Shown in pieces: positions 43,813 to 51,043 of a stretch of DNA of 64,000 bases. The stretch comes from Robertmurraya dakarensis. GTDB lineage: Bacteria > Bacillota > Bacilli > Bacillales > Cytobacillaceae. Numbering within the stretch: the first letter of the stretch is position 1; each line of letters starts with the position of its first letter. A model generated the notes under the pieces. The model made no database searches. It saw only the letters and a list, made by a program, of their open reading frames with translations, and had not been told where the DNA came from. The stretch covers positions 10,923 through 74,922 of the forward strand of contig NZ_LT707409.1 in NCBI RefSeq assembly GCF_900156875.1, in the 5' to 3' direction. The position numbers and the translations under genes are program-made.

Positions 43813-44003
43813 ATGATAGATTCTTAAAGGCTTATCCTCTCTAATTAAGGCAAAATCCAAGGATTTGGAATATGGGCATTTCCAATTTAGCCGGAATTTT
43901 TCCTTCTATTTTTCAAACACAGTGAAAATCAACATTGCACCTTTAAAGAGAACAGATTTGTTGCTTAATAAGGGAGCTTTTTTGGGGCTAGTTTTTTTAA
44001 AAA

Positions 44004-44039
44004 TTGACCTAAATCAATTAGTATTGATAATCATTATCA
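44004..44039 (+). promoter_or_regulatory. Fur-controlled promoter
   Basis: TTGACC (44004-44009) and GATAAT (44026-44031), spacer 16. A perfect 15-bp palindrome TGATAATCATTATCA (44025-44039), the 7-1-7 Fur core, overlaps the -10; the wider 19-bp box matches the consensus at 16 positions. It drives the Spo0E-like and HMA-like genes. The rest of the gap 43813-44003 holds nothing recognisable. Confidence 0.85.
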
Positions 44040-44081
44040 TATAATTTAATTAAGATAAAACGAAATAATAGGTGAGTTTTT

Positions 44082-44249
44082 ATGATGATGAAAATGATTG
44101 AGAACCGCATTAATGAGTTGAAAAAGGAATTGGCAGGAACTGCGAATGCAACAGGGATCAATAGTGTTGAAACATTAAATTGCAGTCAAAAGCTAGATCA
44201 GCTAATCACCATTTACCAACTGCATTTAAAAGACCGTACTGATGAATAA
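44082..44249 (+). CDS. Spo0E-family aspartyl-phosphate phosphatase
   Basis: A 55-residue protein with the Spo0E pattern: IENRINELKKELAGTAN in helix one and the signature SQKLDQLITIYQ (SxxLDxLI) in helix two. Family members dephosphorylate Spo0A-P and delay sporulation. The ATG at 44082 follows AGGTGAG; two further in-frame ATGs follow at once, so the exact start may shift by one or two codons. The stop lies 13 bases before the HMA-like start, one operon, under the Fur box. Confidence 0.85.
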   Translation: MMMKMIENRINELKKELAGTANATGINSVETLNCSQKLDQLITIYQLHLKDRTDE

Positions 44250-44262
44250 GGGAGTGACATTC

Positions 44263-44508
44263 ATGTATAAAGCGATATTATATGTACCGGGAATTTGCTG
44301 TGTTGAAAGTTTTCAAGTGATTGAAGAACTGTTAAAAAGCTTAACTGGAATCAACTCTGTTAGAGGGACATTGCCGAAAGGGAAAATTGTAGTGGAGTTT
44401 CAGCCAAGTAATGTAAGTACCATGGATCTCGTCAAGATTATCGAAAAACAAGGATATCCCGTGGTGAAGAACACACAAAAGGAAATGAACTTTGATATTT
44501 ATAACTGA
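44263..44508 (+). CDS. HMA-like small protein with altered metal motif
   Basis: An 81-residue ferredoxin-fold protein that reads like a heavy-metal-associated domain (VIEELLKSLTGINSVRGTLP, KIIEKQGYPV), but the usual MxCxxC loop is PGICCVES, with vicinal cysteines instead of CxxC. It may bind metal differently or not at all. AAGGGAGTGA stands before the ATG at 44263. Co-transcribed with the Spo0E-like gene behind a Fur box, so linked to iron. Confidence 0.75.
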   Translation: MYKAILYVPGICCVESFQVIEELLKSLTGINSVRGTLPKGKIVVEFQPSNVSTMDLVKIIEKQGYPVVKNTQKEMNFDIYN

Positions 44509-44562
44509 CAACTTCCTTGCTTAAGACCCTGAAAGAGTCATTAGAGGGGGAAAGGGTCATTA

Positions 44563-44690
44563 GAAGATATCTATTGACCCAAAAAGGAAGAAAAGTAATA
44601 AGAAGAGGCTATTAGAAAGTGTCTATAGGCCGAAATAGGATCAAAAGAGAAGAAAAGAGGTTATTAGAATCGCATATTTACCATTAATTG
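44563..44690. repeat. Degenerate tandem repeat, 52-nt units
   Basis: Units at 44563-44614 and 44615-44666 align along their length, each ending AAGAGG(C/T)TATTA and each with TCTAT(T/A)G(A/G)CC near the start; a decayed third follows, and a partial one precedes (GGGTCATTA). Purine rich. It fills most of the gap after the HMA-like gene. Confidence 0.6.
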
Positions 44691-44691
44691 G

Positions 44692-44717
44692 TGAAAAAAG
44701 GCTGCACTATGGCAGCC
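44692..44717 (-). terminator. Terminator of the small gene at 44752-44901
   Basis: GGCTGC (44700-44705) pairs with GCAGCC (44712-44717); read on the minus strand a run of T follows. Good match to an intrinsic terminator. Confidence 0.75.
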
Positions 44718-44751
44718 AAACCATATGAGTTGTTTACGATATCTATAGGAA

Positions 44752-44901
44752 CTAAAGTTCTTCTTTGCGTTCGGTTTGCTGAATCTGAACATTATTCGGT
44801 TTTTTCGGATAGTCAACCTTTCCACCATCGTCGGGACCAGTAAGGTTGTTTCTTTGATCCAATACTTTTCCAGTAAACTCTACAGGATTTTCATTTGTCA
44901 A
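44752..44901 (-). CDS. Small hydrophilic protein, unknown
   Basis: A 49-residue charged protein (VEFTGKVLDQRNNLTGPDDG, then KVDYPKKPNNVQ) with no helix-forming hydrophobic segment. The TTG at 44901 has GGAGGTG six bases ahead, much better than the ATG at 44949, which has none but would give 65 residues (MKQFHFNHPKEVEVEK...). Own terminator. No family recognised; the composition recalls small spore or stress proteins. Confidence 0.65.
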   Translation of the reverse strand: MTNENPVEFTGKVLDQRNNLTGPDDGGKVDYPKKPNNVQIQQTERKEEL

Positions 44902-45076
44902 TTTTTCCACCTCCACTTCTTTAGGATGGTTGAAATGGAACTGCTTCATGTAAAGTTTTTAATGTTGATAATCGCGAAATTTGTAGATATTGTGTCTATG
45001 TAGGAAAAGGGATTTTCGCAGAGAAAAGAAATGATATAATGGGATTCAGAAAGAGATAAGGAGTGAATTCTCTAAA

Positions 45077-45613
45077 ATGAAATTTAGAATTTTTGCGGTT
45101 TCTTTGCTAACTTCCATTGTACTAGCAGCTTGCAGTGGGGAAAGTGCAAATGAAGGAAACGCGACAACAGAAAATGAAACACCAAATATTAAGGAACTGG
45201 TGAATGATTACAGTGTTGGGAATATAGAGGATCAGACTGCCTCTATCACATCACAGGAACTCATCGTGACCGACTCAGATGGAAAAGAGACAGCTTATAA
45301 CCTACCTGAAGAGGAGTTCTTTGTATCGATTGCTCCTTACGTCAATGAGACCCATCCCTGAACGAATCATAGCTTGACAGGTTGTCAAGGAGAGATGGTA
45401 AAAGAAGAGTTTGACGTGTATATTAAGGATACTGATGGCAATGAAATTTTGGCTGAAAAGGTAACGACACAAGATAATGGTTTTATGGATCTGTGGCTGC
45501 CAAGGGATCAAAAATATGTCATTAAAATTCAGCAAGAAGATAAAGTGGCGGAGTCAGAGATCTCTACCTTTGAAGGCGATGCTACTTGCATTACGACCAT
45601 GCAATTAATGTAG
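45077..45613 (+). CDS. cueP: CueP-family copper-binding lipoprotein with in-frame UGA (possible selenoprotein)
   Basis: Read through one UGA, the frame gives 178 residues: lipobox signal (VLAACSGES), then the CueP domain with FFVSIAPYVNETHP-U-TNHSLTGCQGEM and the end CITTMQLM. CueP binds copper outside the membrane through three conserved cysteines (96, 104, 172 in Salmonella as I recall). Here they fall at U95 (UGA 45359-45361), C103 and C171, the same spacing. The downstream half is intact, and codons before and after are in one frame. Either UGA encodes selenocysteine or a Cys codon mutated to stop. If it is a stop, the product is 94 residues and inactive. Confidence 0.85.
45359..45389 (+). 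promoter_or_regulatory. Candidate bacterial SECIS element after UGA
   Basis: UGA at 45359-45361, eleven bases, then CTTGACA (45373-45379), loop GGT (45380-45382), TGTCAAG (45383-45389): a perfect 7-bp stem, 17 nt in all. In E. coli fdhF the SECIS is likewise an about 17-nt hairpin starting 11 nt after UGA, with GGU in the loop. The hairpin codes for conserved residues SLTGCQ, so chance contributes, but the full pairing is notable. Confidence 0.6.
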
Positions 45614-45645
45614 AAAAAAAGCACCTGGATAGGGTGCTTTTTTTA
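45613..45645 (+). terminator. Terminator of cueP
   Basis: AAAAAAAGCACC and GGTGCTTTTTTT around a TGGATAG loop, directly after the cueP stop. Supports reading the gene as one unit to 45613, since no terminator follows the UGA. Confidence 0.88.
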
Positions 45646-45692
45646 TGTGAAACATTTATGTGAAACAAGATTTTTCGGGTGGACGCAGGGAC
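45646..45692 (+). repeat. Dispersed repeat, copy 4
   Basis: GTGAAACATTTATGTGAAAC then AAGATTTTTCGGGTGGACGC and AGGGAC. Same as copy 2 in the spacer; the 3' end has diverged. Lies directly after a terminator, as copies 2 does. Confidence 0.72.
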
Positions 45693-45780
45693 TATATATT
45701 CTGAAAATTTAGAATTGACTTTAAATTAACCTCTTTATATAATAAAGGACATAGAAATATTATACCCTGTATAAGAATTT

Positions 45781-45794
45781 TGTAGGCGCTTACA
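45781..45794 (+). promoter_or_regulatory. cre-like site upstream of the TRAP binding protein
   Basis: TGTAGGCGCTTACA, a near-perfect palindrome fitting the cre consensus with one deviation (G for A at position 5), 100 bases before the TRAP gene. Suggests CcpA control. Confidence 0.6.
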
Positions 45795-45893
45795 TTTTAA
45801 GGGTGATTTTGTTTCTAAGGGTGAGCATTCCTTAATTAAATGAGAGGAGCTATGCACTTGTTGATTACTGAATATTAAAAATAGGGGGTTGCG

Positions 45894-46976
45894 ATGGTGA
45901 TGAAGAAGTATTCTATGATCATGGGTCTTTTAATTTTTTTCCTAATGCTAGCGGGCTGCAGTTCAAGCTCAGGGAACACATCTAATTCAAACAATCAATC
46001 TGCCAATGAGCAAGAGGACGCCGAACAAGAAACAATTACCTTGAATTTGGCTTCAGCTCACTCACCGACACACTCATTTGCTGAAAAAGGGATTGAGCCG
46101 TTCATGGAGAGGGTGACAGAATTAACAGATGGTCAGGTTCAATTTGATTATTATCCTGCTGAACAATTAGGAAAAGCTGCGGATTTAATAGGATTGGCCC
46201 AGGATGGGGCGACAGATATTACTTATTATGCGAGTCCATATTATCCTAGTAAAATGCCAATTGGCAGCAACTTGCTTGGGATGCCTGGATTGTTTGAAGA
46301 TACATACCAAGCCTCCATGGCCTTTCATACGGTTAGTCAGCAGAGTCCTGTTTTAGAAAATGATTTTCTGAATAATGGGGTAAGACCTGTTGCGACTTAT
46401 GTAACTCCGCCATTCGACTTTTTTACAAAAGATATTGAAATTAAAGTTCCGGAAGATTTAAAAGGGTTAAAAGTCCGTTCACCAGGCGGTGTACAGAGTA
46501 AGTTGTTAGAATTTGTAGGGGCTACTCCTGTATCTGTGCCGACACCAGAGATGTACGAAGCTTTTGATAAAGGCGTAATCGATACACTTTATGCTGCTGT
46601 TATGTCGCTGGATGATGTAAAATTAAATGAAGTTATTGGCACGGGGACAAAAGGTGCCGCTTATGGTTCTGGAAGTGTTGGATTAGTGATTAGTGAAAAG
46701 AAATGGCAGGAGCTTCCAGACAATGTGAAAGAGGCGATCACACAAGCTGGCATGGAATTCACTGAGAATTATTCAACGTTTATTCTTGAAGAAAACGAAA
46801 AGGCGATTGAAAGATGGATTTCTGAAGGAATCACGATTCATGAAATTTCTGGAGCAGAGCAGGAGCAATGGCAAAAAGTTGCAGAAGAATTTAACGCAAA
46901 ATGGATAGAAGAACAAAACAGTGAAGACTTCACGAAGGCTGTAGAGATGCTGCAAACTGAGGCGCAAAAATATTAA
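45894..46976 (+). CDS. TRAP-type C4-dicarboxylate-like solute-binding lipoprotein (DctP family)
   Basis: A 360-residue lipoprotein: signal with lipobox MLAGCSSSS, Ser/Asn-rich linker, then a DctP/TRAP solute-binding domain (LASAHSPTHSFAEKGIEPFM, EQLGKAADLIGLAQDGATDI, LKGLKVRSPGG, and the family's VSVPTPEMYEAFDKGVIDT). TRAP receptors bind organic acids through a conserved Arg, here R in KVRSPGG. No DctQ or DctM membrane gene is adjacent, so it is an orphan receptor. AGGGGG precedes the ATG 45894; ATG 45900 is an alternative. Confidence 0.9.
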   Translation: MVMKKYSMIMGLLIFFLMLAGCSSSSGNTSNSNNQSANEQEDAEQETITLNLASAHSPTHSFAEKGIEPFMERVTELTDGQVQFDYYPAEQLGKAADLIGLAQDGATDITYYASPYYPSKMPIGSNLLGMPGLFEDTYQASMAFHTVSQQSPVLENDFLNNGVRPVATYVTPPFDFFTKDIEIKVPEDLKGLKVRSPGGVQSKLLEFVGATPVSVPTPEMYEAFDKGVIDTLYAAVMSLDDVKLNEVIGTGTKGAAYGSGSVGLVISEKKWQELPDNVKEAITQAGMEFTENYSTFILEENEKAIERWISEGITIHEISGAEQEQWQKVAEEFNAKWIEEQNSEDFTKAVEMLQTEAQKY

Positions 46977-47000
46977 ACTATCCACATAGTGGCAAGGTTG

Positions 47001-47056
47001 AAAAGCGACCATATTTTTTAATGGGATTCCCATTTAAGAAATATGGTCGCTTTTTT
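47001..47056. terminator. Strong terminator
   Basis: Long stem: AAAAGCGACCATATTT (47001-) with AAATATGGTCGCTTTTTT (to 47056) and an inner AATGGGA/TCCCATT hairpin. Ends the TRAP-receptor gene. Confidence 0.9.
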
Positions 47057-47133
47057 GTGTTTGAGTTACTTTTTGCAACGTTTTCAAATGAACTACGTCA
47101 ATTATTATGAGAGTACTAACGGGAGGGAAGGTC

Positions 47134-47769
47134 ATGAAAAAAATAAGTATTTTATTCTTAATCATACTTTTACTTTTAGGAGCATGTGGGACGAATGGGG
47201 AACATGATGTAATAGATGAAAAAGAAGGACAGAATGAGCAAGTAAATAAAGAAGAGGATGGTGCTGGGGATGAAGTTGCAGAAGAAGACGCCGAGCAGCC
47301 AACATCCATGCCGGAGTTAGAGGAAACAAAAACAGTGGAGATGTTAATCGAAGGAACAACGGAAGAGAAGGTTGTGAAGCTTCATCATCATGAACAACTA
47401 GGCTTTTCCACATATGTGCCAGAAGATATGGTAGTAGAGTCAGATGTTCAAGTGTTTAACGTTTACACCAATTTTGAGGGAGTCAAAAACGAAGATGCTC
47501 GTTTATTTGTGGTGAAATTAACAGAAAAAAAGGGTACTGACTATCTTGAGGAAGCTGGCTTTACTTTAACGGAGGTAAACAACAAAGCTTATGAGTTTTC
47601 GGAAAAAGAATACAGCATAAAAAAGAAAGTGTTGATTGGCAGAGTTTCTACTTTTACGCAAAATGATGAAAGTTATATGTTAGGGTATTACTATCCAAGT
47701 GAGTATGGGGATGGCTTCAGCGCACGCTCAAATATTATCGTGGATGAAATGGTATGGCATAATGAGTAA
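47134..47769 (+). CDS. Acidic lipoprotein, unknown
   Basis: A 211-residue lipoprotein: signal MKKISILFLIILLLLGACG with lipobox LGAC, a strongly acidic linker (about 20-65), then a compact domain of about 140 residues (FSTYVPEDMVVESDVQVFNV to NIIVDEMVWHNE). The domain recalls small envelope lipoproteins of Bacilli but no family is recognised. The ATG 47134 follows GGGAGGGAAGG; an upstream ATG at 47107 lacks a ribosome site and would spoil the signal peptide. Confidence 0.82.
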   Translation: MKKISILFLIILLLLGACGTNGEHDVIDEKEGQNEQVNKEEDGAGDEVAEEDAEQPTSMPELEETKTVEMLIEGTTEEKVVKLHHHEQLGFSTYVPEDMVVESDVQVFNVYTNFEGVKNEDARLFVVKLTEKKGTDYLEEAGFTLTEVNNKAYEFSEKEYSIKKKVLIGRVSTFTQNDESYMLGYYYPSEYGDGFSARSNIIVDEMVWHNE

Positions 47770-47891
47770 CAATTGCTGAGAGAAACCTGATAAAGTTGGA
47801 ATCTGTTTTAGTTATCTCTTTCATTATCGACGGGCAAATCTTAAAATGAAGATATTGTTAACCCTACAATTAATTGAAGGAGTGTTTCTAC

Positions 47892-48137
47892 TTGTTTTAT
47901 AAACTTACGAAAGAGCAGCAGCAAATCATGATTTCGGATATCCAGCGCTTCTTTTCACAAGAAAGAGATGAGGAAATCTCAGAGTTTGCGGCTGAGAGAG
48001 TACTGGATTTTGTGAAGGAGTCACTTGCTCCTCATTTTTATAATGCTGCTGTGATGGATGCGAAACGGGTTGTTGAACAGCAATTTGCGTCTTTGGATGA
48101 TGAGATCTTGACACTGGAGAGGCCGATAGGAAAATAA
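47892..48137 (+). CDS. DUF2164-family small protein
   Basis: An 81-residue helical protein. DUF2164 signatures: LTKEQQQIMISDIQRFFSQE, ISEFAAERVLDFVKE, APHFYNAAVMDAKRVVEQ. Soluble, role unknown; widespread in Bacilli and Clostridia. TTG start with AAGGAG nine bases upstream. Monocistronic with its own terminator. Confidence 0.9.
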   Translation: MFYKLTKEQQQIMISDIQRFFSQERDEEISEFAAERVLDFVKESLAPHFYNAAVMDAKRVVEQQFASLDDEILTLERPIGK

Positions 48138-48152
48138 TTTGGTTCATTCTTG

Positions 48153-48200
48153 AAAACACCTCACAAACGGTAAGCTTACAACGTTTATGAGGTGTTTTTT
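48153..48200. terminator. Bidirectional terminator
   Basis: AAAACACCTCACAAACG (48153-48169) with CGTTTATGAGGTGTTTTTT (48182-48200) and an inner GTAAGCTTAC. Between the convergent DUF2164 and TerD-VWA genes. Confidence 0.88.
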
Positions 48201-48209
48201 GAATGCAGT

Positions 48210-49484
48210 TTATTTTGTGATTCCTAACATTCGCGCTTCTTTCAGCCAAGTCGGAAATTCATTAAACAGCCGCTGATAAAGTTCTTCGTCACTGACTTTG
48301 TCAATATCATCTAAGGCAAAGAAATCTGCGTTATCTACGGTTCTTCCTGATAAATCATCTAGATTGCGCAAAACTCCATAGTTCGCGTTTCCAAGCCCGA
48401 CAAACTGCCAAAATATATTTTCTTTGGAACTGTCTATCAGTAGCTGCGAGATTTTTTTCTCTTCATAGATACCGCCATCGCTAAAAAAGATGATATAAGT
48501 TGGAATGTCTTTATTAGGTTCTTCGATAGTAAACTTTTTAATAATATCTGCCATGACAAGAGGTTCGTTGTTTCCAATTCCGACGCCGCCAATGAACCTC
48601 GGTTTGGGATACGTTCTTTTTACATAATCTTCATAGTCTCTTTCAGAGACACTCGGTGCCCGCATGAATTTGCTTCCAAAGAACCAAACATCTAATATTC
48701 CATCGTCATCCATACAGGCTGCAATGGCTAAAACTCGTTCAAAGGCACGCTGTACCGTATCTTTAGCGTACAAATTTGCCATTGAACCAGAGGCATCAAA
48801 CACAACGGCAACACGCGCTTTTTCGGAAGTTAGATTTTTCTTTTCAAGAGATATTTTCACTTTCTTCTTTAATAAGTCAATCTTAGTTAAATTGACAGCC
48901 GGGGGAGGACTGGGAATAGAATCTGAGATTACGTTTGCAGGAGGTGCTTCTTCAACCTCTTCCTCCTCGACGACAACTCCATGAGCTTCGGCTAGCGGTT
49001 TCAGTCCACCGTTAAATCCCTTCCCGATTCCTCTAAGCTTAAACCAATCTTTATATCGGTACACTTCTGCCAGCACTAAAGAGGTCTCGTCACTCACTTG
49101 GTCTATTTCGAATAGGATTTCCCCGCTTGCTGATTTAACCGTAATTCTACAATCCTTTACATCCTTAAAAGTACCGGGTCCATCTAAAGTAGCCGCGAAC
49201 ACACATTTGTGGATGCTTGTAGTAAGAAGGGAATGTAGATTTACAGAGAATGTGGCGGCATTCGGTTCAGAACGAACTAAATTAATGACCTTTTCAGGAT
49301 CTGTAGGTTGATTATAGAAAATCATATAATCATCTGATGGTACCTTTCCATTTTCTCCTACCATAAAGCAGCTGACATCAACAACTGCAGGGGAATAGCT
49401 CCATTCAATCGCAACTTCAATTATTCCGTCCATTGCTAATGGTATATTTCCGCCTTTTACTAGCGATATAACTTGGTTCGACAC
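48210..49484 (-). CDS. TerD-like domain fused to von Willebrand A domain
   Basis: A 424-residue protein. Residues 1-170 are a TerD-type domain (VSLVKGGNIPL-like start, VIEVAIEWSYSP, FDIDQ-type FEIDQVSDETSLVLAEVYRY, WFKLRGIGKGFNGGL), a Pro/Glu-rich linker follows (170-200), then a VWA domain with an intact MIDAS: D230, S232, S234 in VVFDASGSM and a later FFSDGG. Ter proteins belong to stress/tellurite and membrane-surveillance systems, usually in multi-gene loci; here the gene is alone. GTG start with GGAGG seven bases before. Confidence 0.88.
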   Translation of the reverse strand: MSNQVISLVKGGNIPLAMDGIIEVAIEWSYSPAVVDVSCFMVGENGKVPSDDYMIFYNQPTDPEKVINLVRSEPNAATFSVNLHSLLTTSIHKCVFAATLDGPGTFKDVKDCRITVKSASGEILFEIDQVSDETSLVLAEVYRYKDWFKLRGIGKGFNGGLKPLAEAHGVVVEEEEVEEAPPANVISDSIPSPPPAVNLTKIDLLKKKVKISLEKKNLTSEKARVAVVFDASGSMANLYAKDTVQRAFERVLAIAACMDDDGILDVWFFGSKFMRAPSVSERDYEDYVKRTYPKPRFIGGVGIGNNEPLVMADIIKKFTIEEPNKDIPTYIIFFSDGGIYEEKKISQLLIDSSKENIFWQFVGLGNANYGVLRNLDDLSGRTVDNADFFALDDIDKVSDEELYQRLFNEFPTWLKEARMLGITK

Positions 49485-49679
49485 TATCTAACCTCCTCAT
49501 CAATGATCATTAAGTCTAGTCTACTGGAGGATTTATTGACTGTCTACTAAACAGAAGTTGCAGTAATGCTTTAAATATTTTTAGTTTAATCGAAATTTTT
49601 AGCCGTGATATTAATGGTGATTTTGGACATTTTAAAAATAGTAATGGAATGAAAATGAAAGTGTGGGTGATATAGGAAG

Positions 49680-50153
49680 ATGTCTAAGAGGCATAAGGTG
49701 TTTAATTTAGCAATCATATTAATTCCTTGGTGTTCCTTGATGTTTATGGGGAAGCGTGATTTTAAACGATACTCGCTGGCGGGTCTAGTTATTGTTCTCC
49801 TGGAGATTGTAAATCATATGTATGGTCAAAAACGAGACTGGTGGTATTTTTTCGATAAACGAAAATCATTCCTGACCAATGAACTACCATTTAGCATTGG
49901 GCCGTATATGCCCGTTTCTATGTGGCTTCTTAAATTATCTTACGGTAATTTTAAGAAGTTCTTAACGCTTAATGCATTATCAGATGGCTTTTTTGCTTTT
50001 TTCTTAATGAAATGGCTAAAAAAAATAAAAATTATTAAGCTGAAAAGATTAAATCCTTTTCAATTTTTTCTGTACTTATACTATAAAGTATTTATCTTAT
50101 ACGGAACGCAATATTTGGTTGAAAATAGAAACAGGTTGAAATTGTACATATAA
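49680..50153 (+). CDS. Small membrane protein, unknown
   Basis: A 157-residue, very basic protein with about four hydrophobic stretches (about 9-23, 32-47, 70-90, 98-112). YFFDKRKSFLTNELPFSIGP and VSMWLLKLSYGNFKKFLTLN are its conserved-looking parts; size and layout recall the CBO0543-like proteins elsewhere in the window, but the alignment is weak. Ends at a terminator. Ribosome site GGGTGAT is modest. Confidence 0.72.
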   Translation: MSKRHKVFNLAIILIPWCSLMFMGKRDFKRYSLAGLVIVLLEIVNHMYGQKRDWWYFFDKRKSFLTNELPFSIGPYMPVSMWLLKLSYGNFKKFLTLNALSDGFFAFFLMKWLKKIKIIKLKRLNPFQFFLYLYYKVFILYGTQYLVENRNRLKLYI

Positions 50154-50210
50154 CACGGACACTTCAACTAAATGATTTTTTACATAATGGGGAAGATAGA
50201 CTAATTTACA

Positions 50211-50250
50211 TTCACAAGTTGATTACCAACTTTTGTGAGTGTTTTTTATT
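50211..50250 (+). terminator. Terminator
   Basis: TCACAAGTTG (50212-50221) pairs with CAACTTTTGTGA (50228-50239) with a bulge, then a T-run. After the small membrane-protein gene. Confidence 0.75.
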
Positions 50251-50312
50251 TTTTCTGCCTCCTTAGTGTTAAAATATGGGAAGATGACATGATTAAAAGG
50301 ATGTGTATAACT

Positions 50313-51005
50313 GTGAATAGATATTCCATCTCTGAATTTATAAAAAAAACCGAGCAGGAAGATAAGGGTGAAGGATTGTTTGAATTAGAAACTCCGCGTA
50401 TGCTGGAGGTGAACTTAGAGGGACTTGTCTGGGCAAAGGCAGGGTCAATGGTTGCATATAATGGAAGCATTAAGTTTGAAAGAGAAGGAATTTTGGAACA
50501 TGGATTAGGGAATATGTTCAAGAAGGCTTTTACAGGTGAAGGGGCTTCTCTCATGAAAGCGAATGGACAGGGAAAATTGTATCTGGCTGATCAAGGTAAA
50601 AAAATTATTATTCTTCACCTGCAAAATGAAGTAATTTATGTGAATGGAAATGATCTTCTAGCTTTTGAACCGTCGATTAAACATAATATTAAACTCATGA
50701 AGCGCGTTGCAGGGATGATGGCTGGAGGATTGTTTAATGTCCGGTGTGAGGGGACTGGCATGATTGCGATTACCACTCATTATGAACCGTTAACTTTAAG
50801 AGTGACTCCGGGCAAGCCTGTCATTACTGATCCGAATGCAACGGTTGCGTGGTCAGGAAATCTACAGCCTGAATTTCAAACAGACATTTCTTTCAAGACT
50901 TTTGTGGGAAGAGGCAGCGGTGAATCAATCCAAATGCGATTTGAAGGTGATGGTTTTGTCATTGTACAGCCGTATGAAGAAGTCTATATGCAGTCGAATA
51001 GTTGA
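50313..51005 (+). CDS. AIM24-family protein (DUF124)
   Basis: A 230-residue beta-rich protein of the AIM24/TIGR00266 family. Typical stretches: [60 protein letters not shown] and [20 protein letters not shown]. Function unknown; the fold resembles tryptophan RNA-binding attenuation-type beta rings. GTG 50313 is chosen because the family begins MNRYSI and AAAAGGATGTG lies ahead; the frame is open 26 codons upstream. It is followed closely by pepF. Confidence 0.88.
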   Translation: MNRYSISEFIKKTEQEDKGEGLFELETPRMLEVNLEGLVWAKAGSMVAYNGSIKFEREGILEHGLGNMFKKAFTGEGASLMKANGQGKLYLADQGKKIIILHLQNEVIYVNGNDLLAFEPSIKHNIKLMKRVAGMMAGGLFNVRCEGTGMIAITTHYEPLTLRVTPGKPVITDPNATVAWSGNLQPEFQTDISFKTFVGRGSGESIQMRFEGDGFVIVQPYEEVYMQSNS

Positions 51006-51043
51006 TAGTGAGTAATCGGAAGTTATTAATAGGAGTGAGGATA

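Noticed and set aside
45374-45613. Separate 79-residue gene starting at TTG 45374
   Set aside because: It is in the same frame as the upstream half, has no ribosome site (the TTG lies inside the hairpin), and begins in the middle of the CueP motif. It is the second half of one gene.
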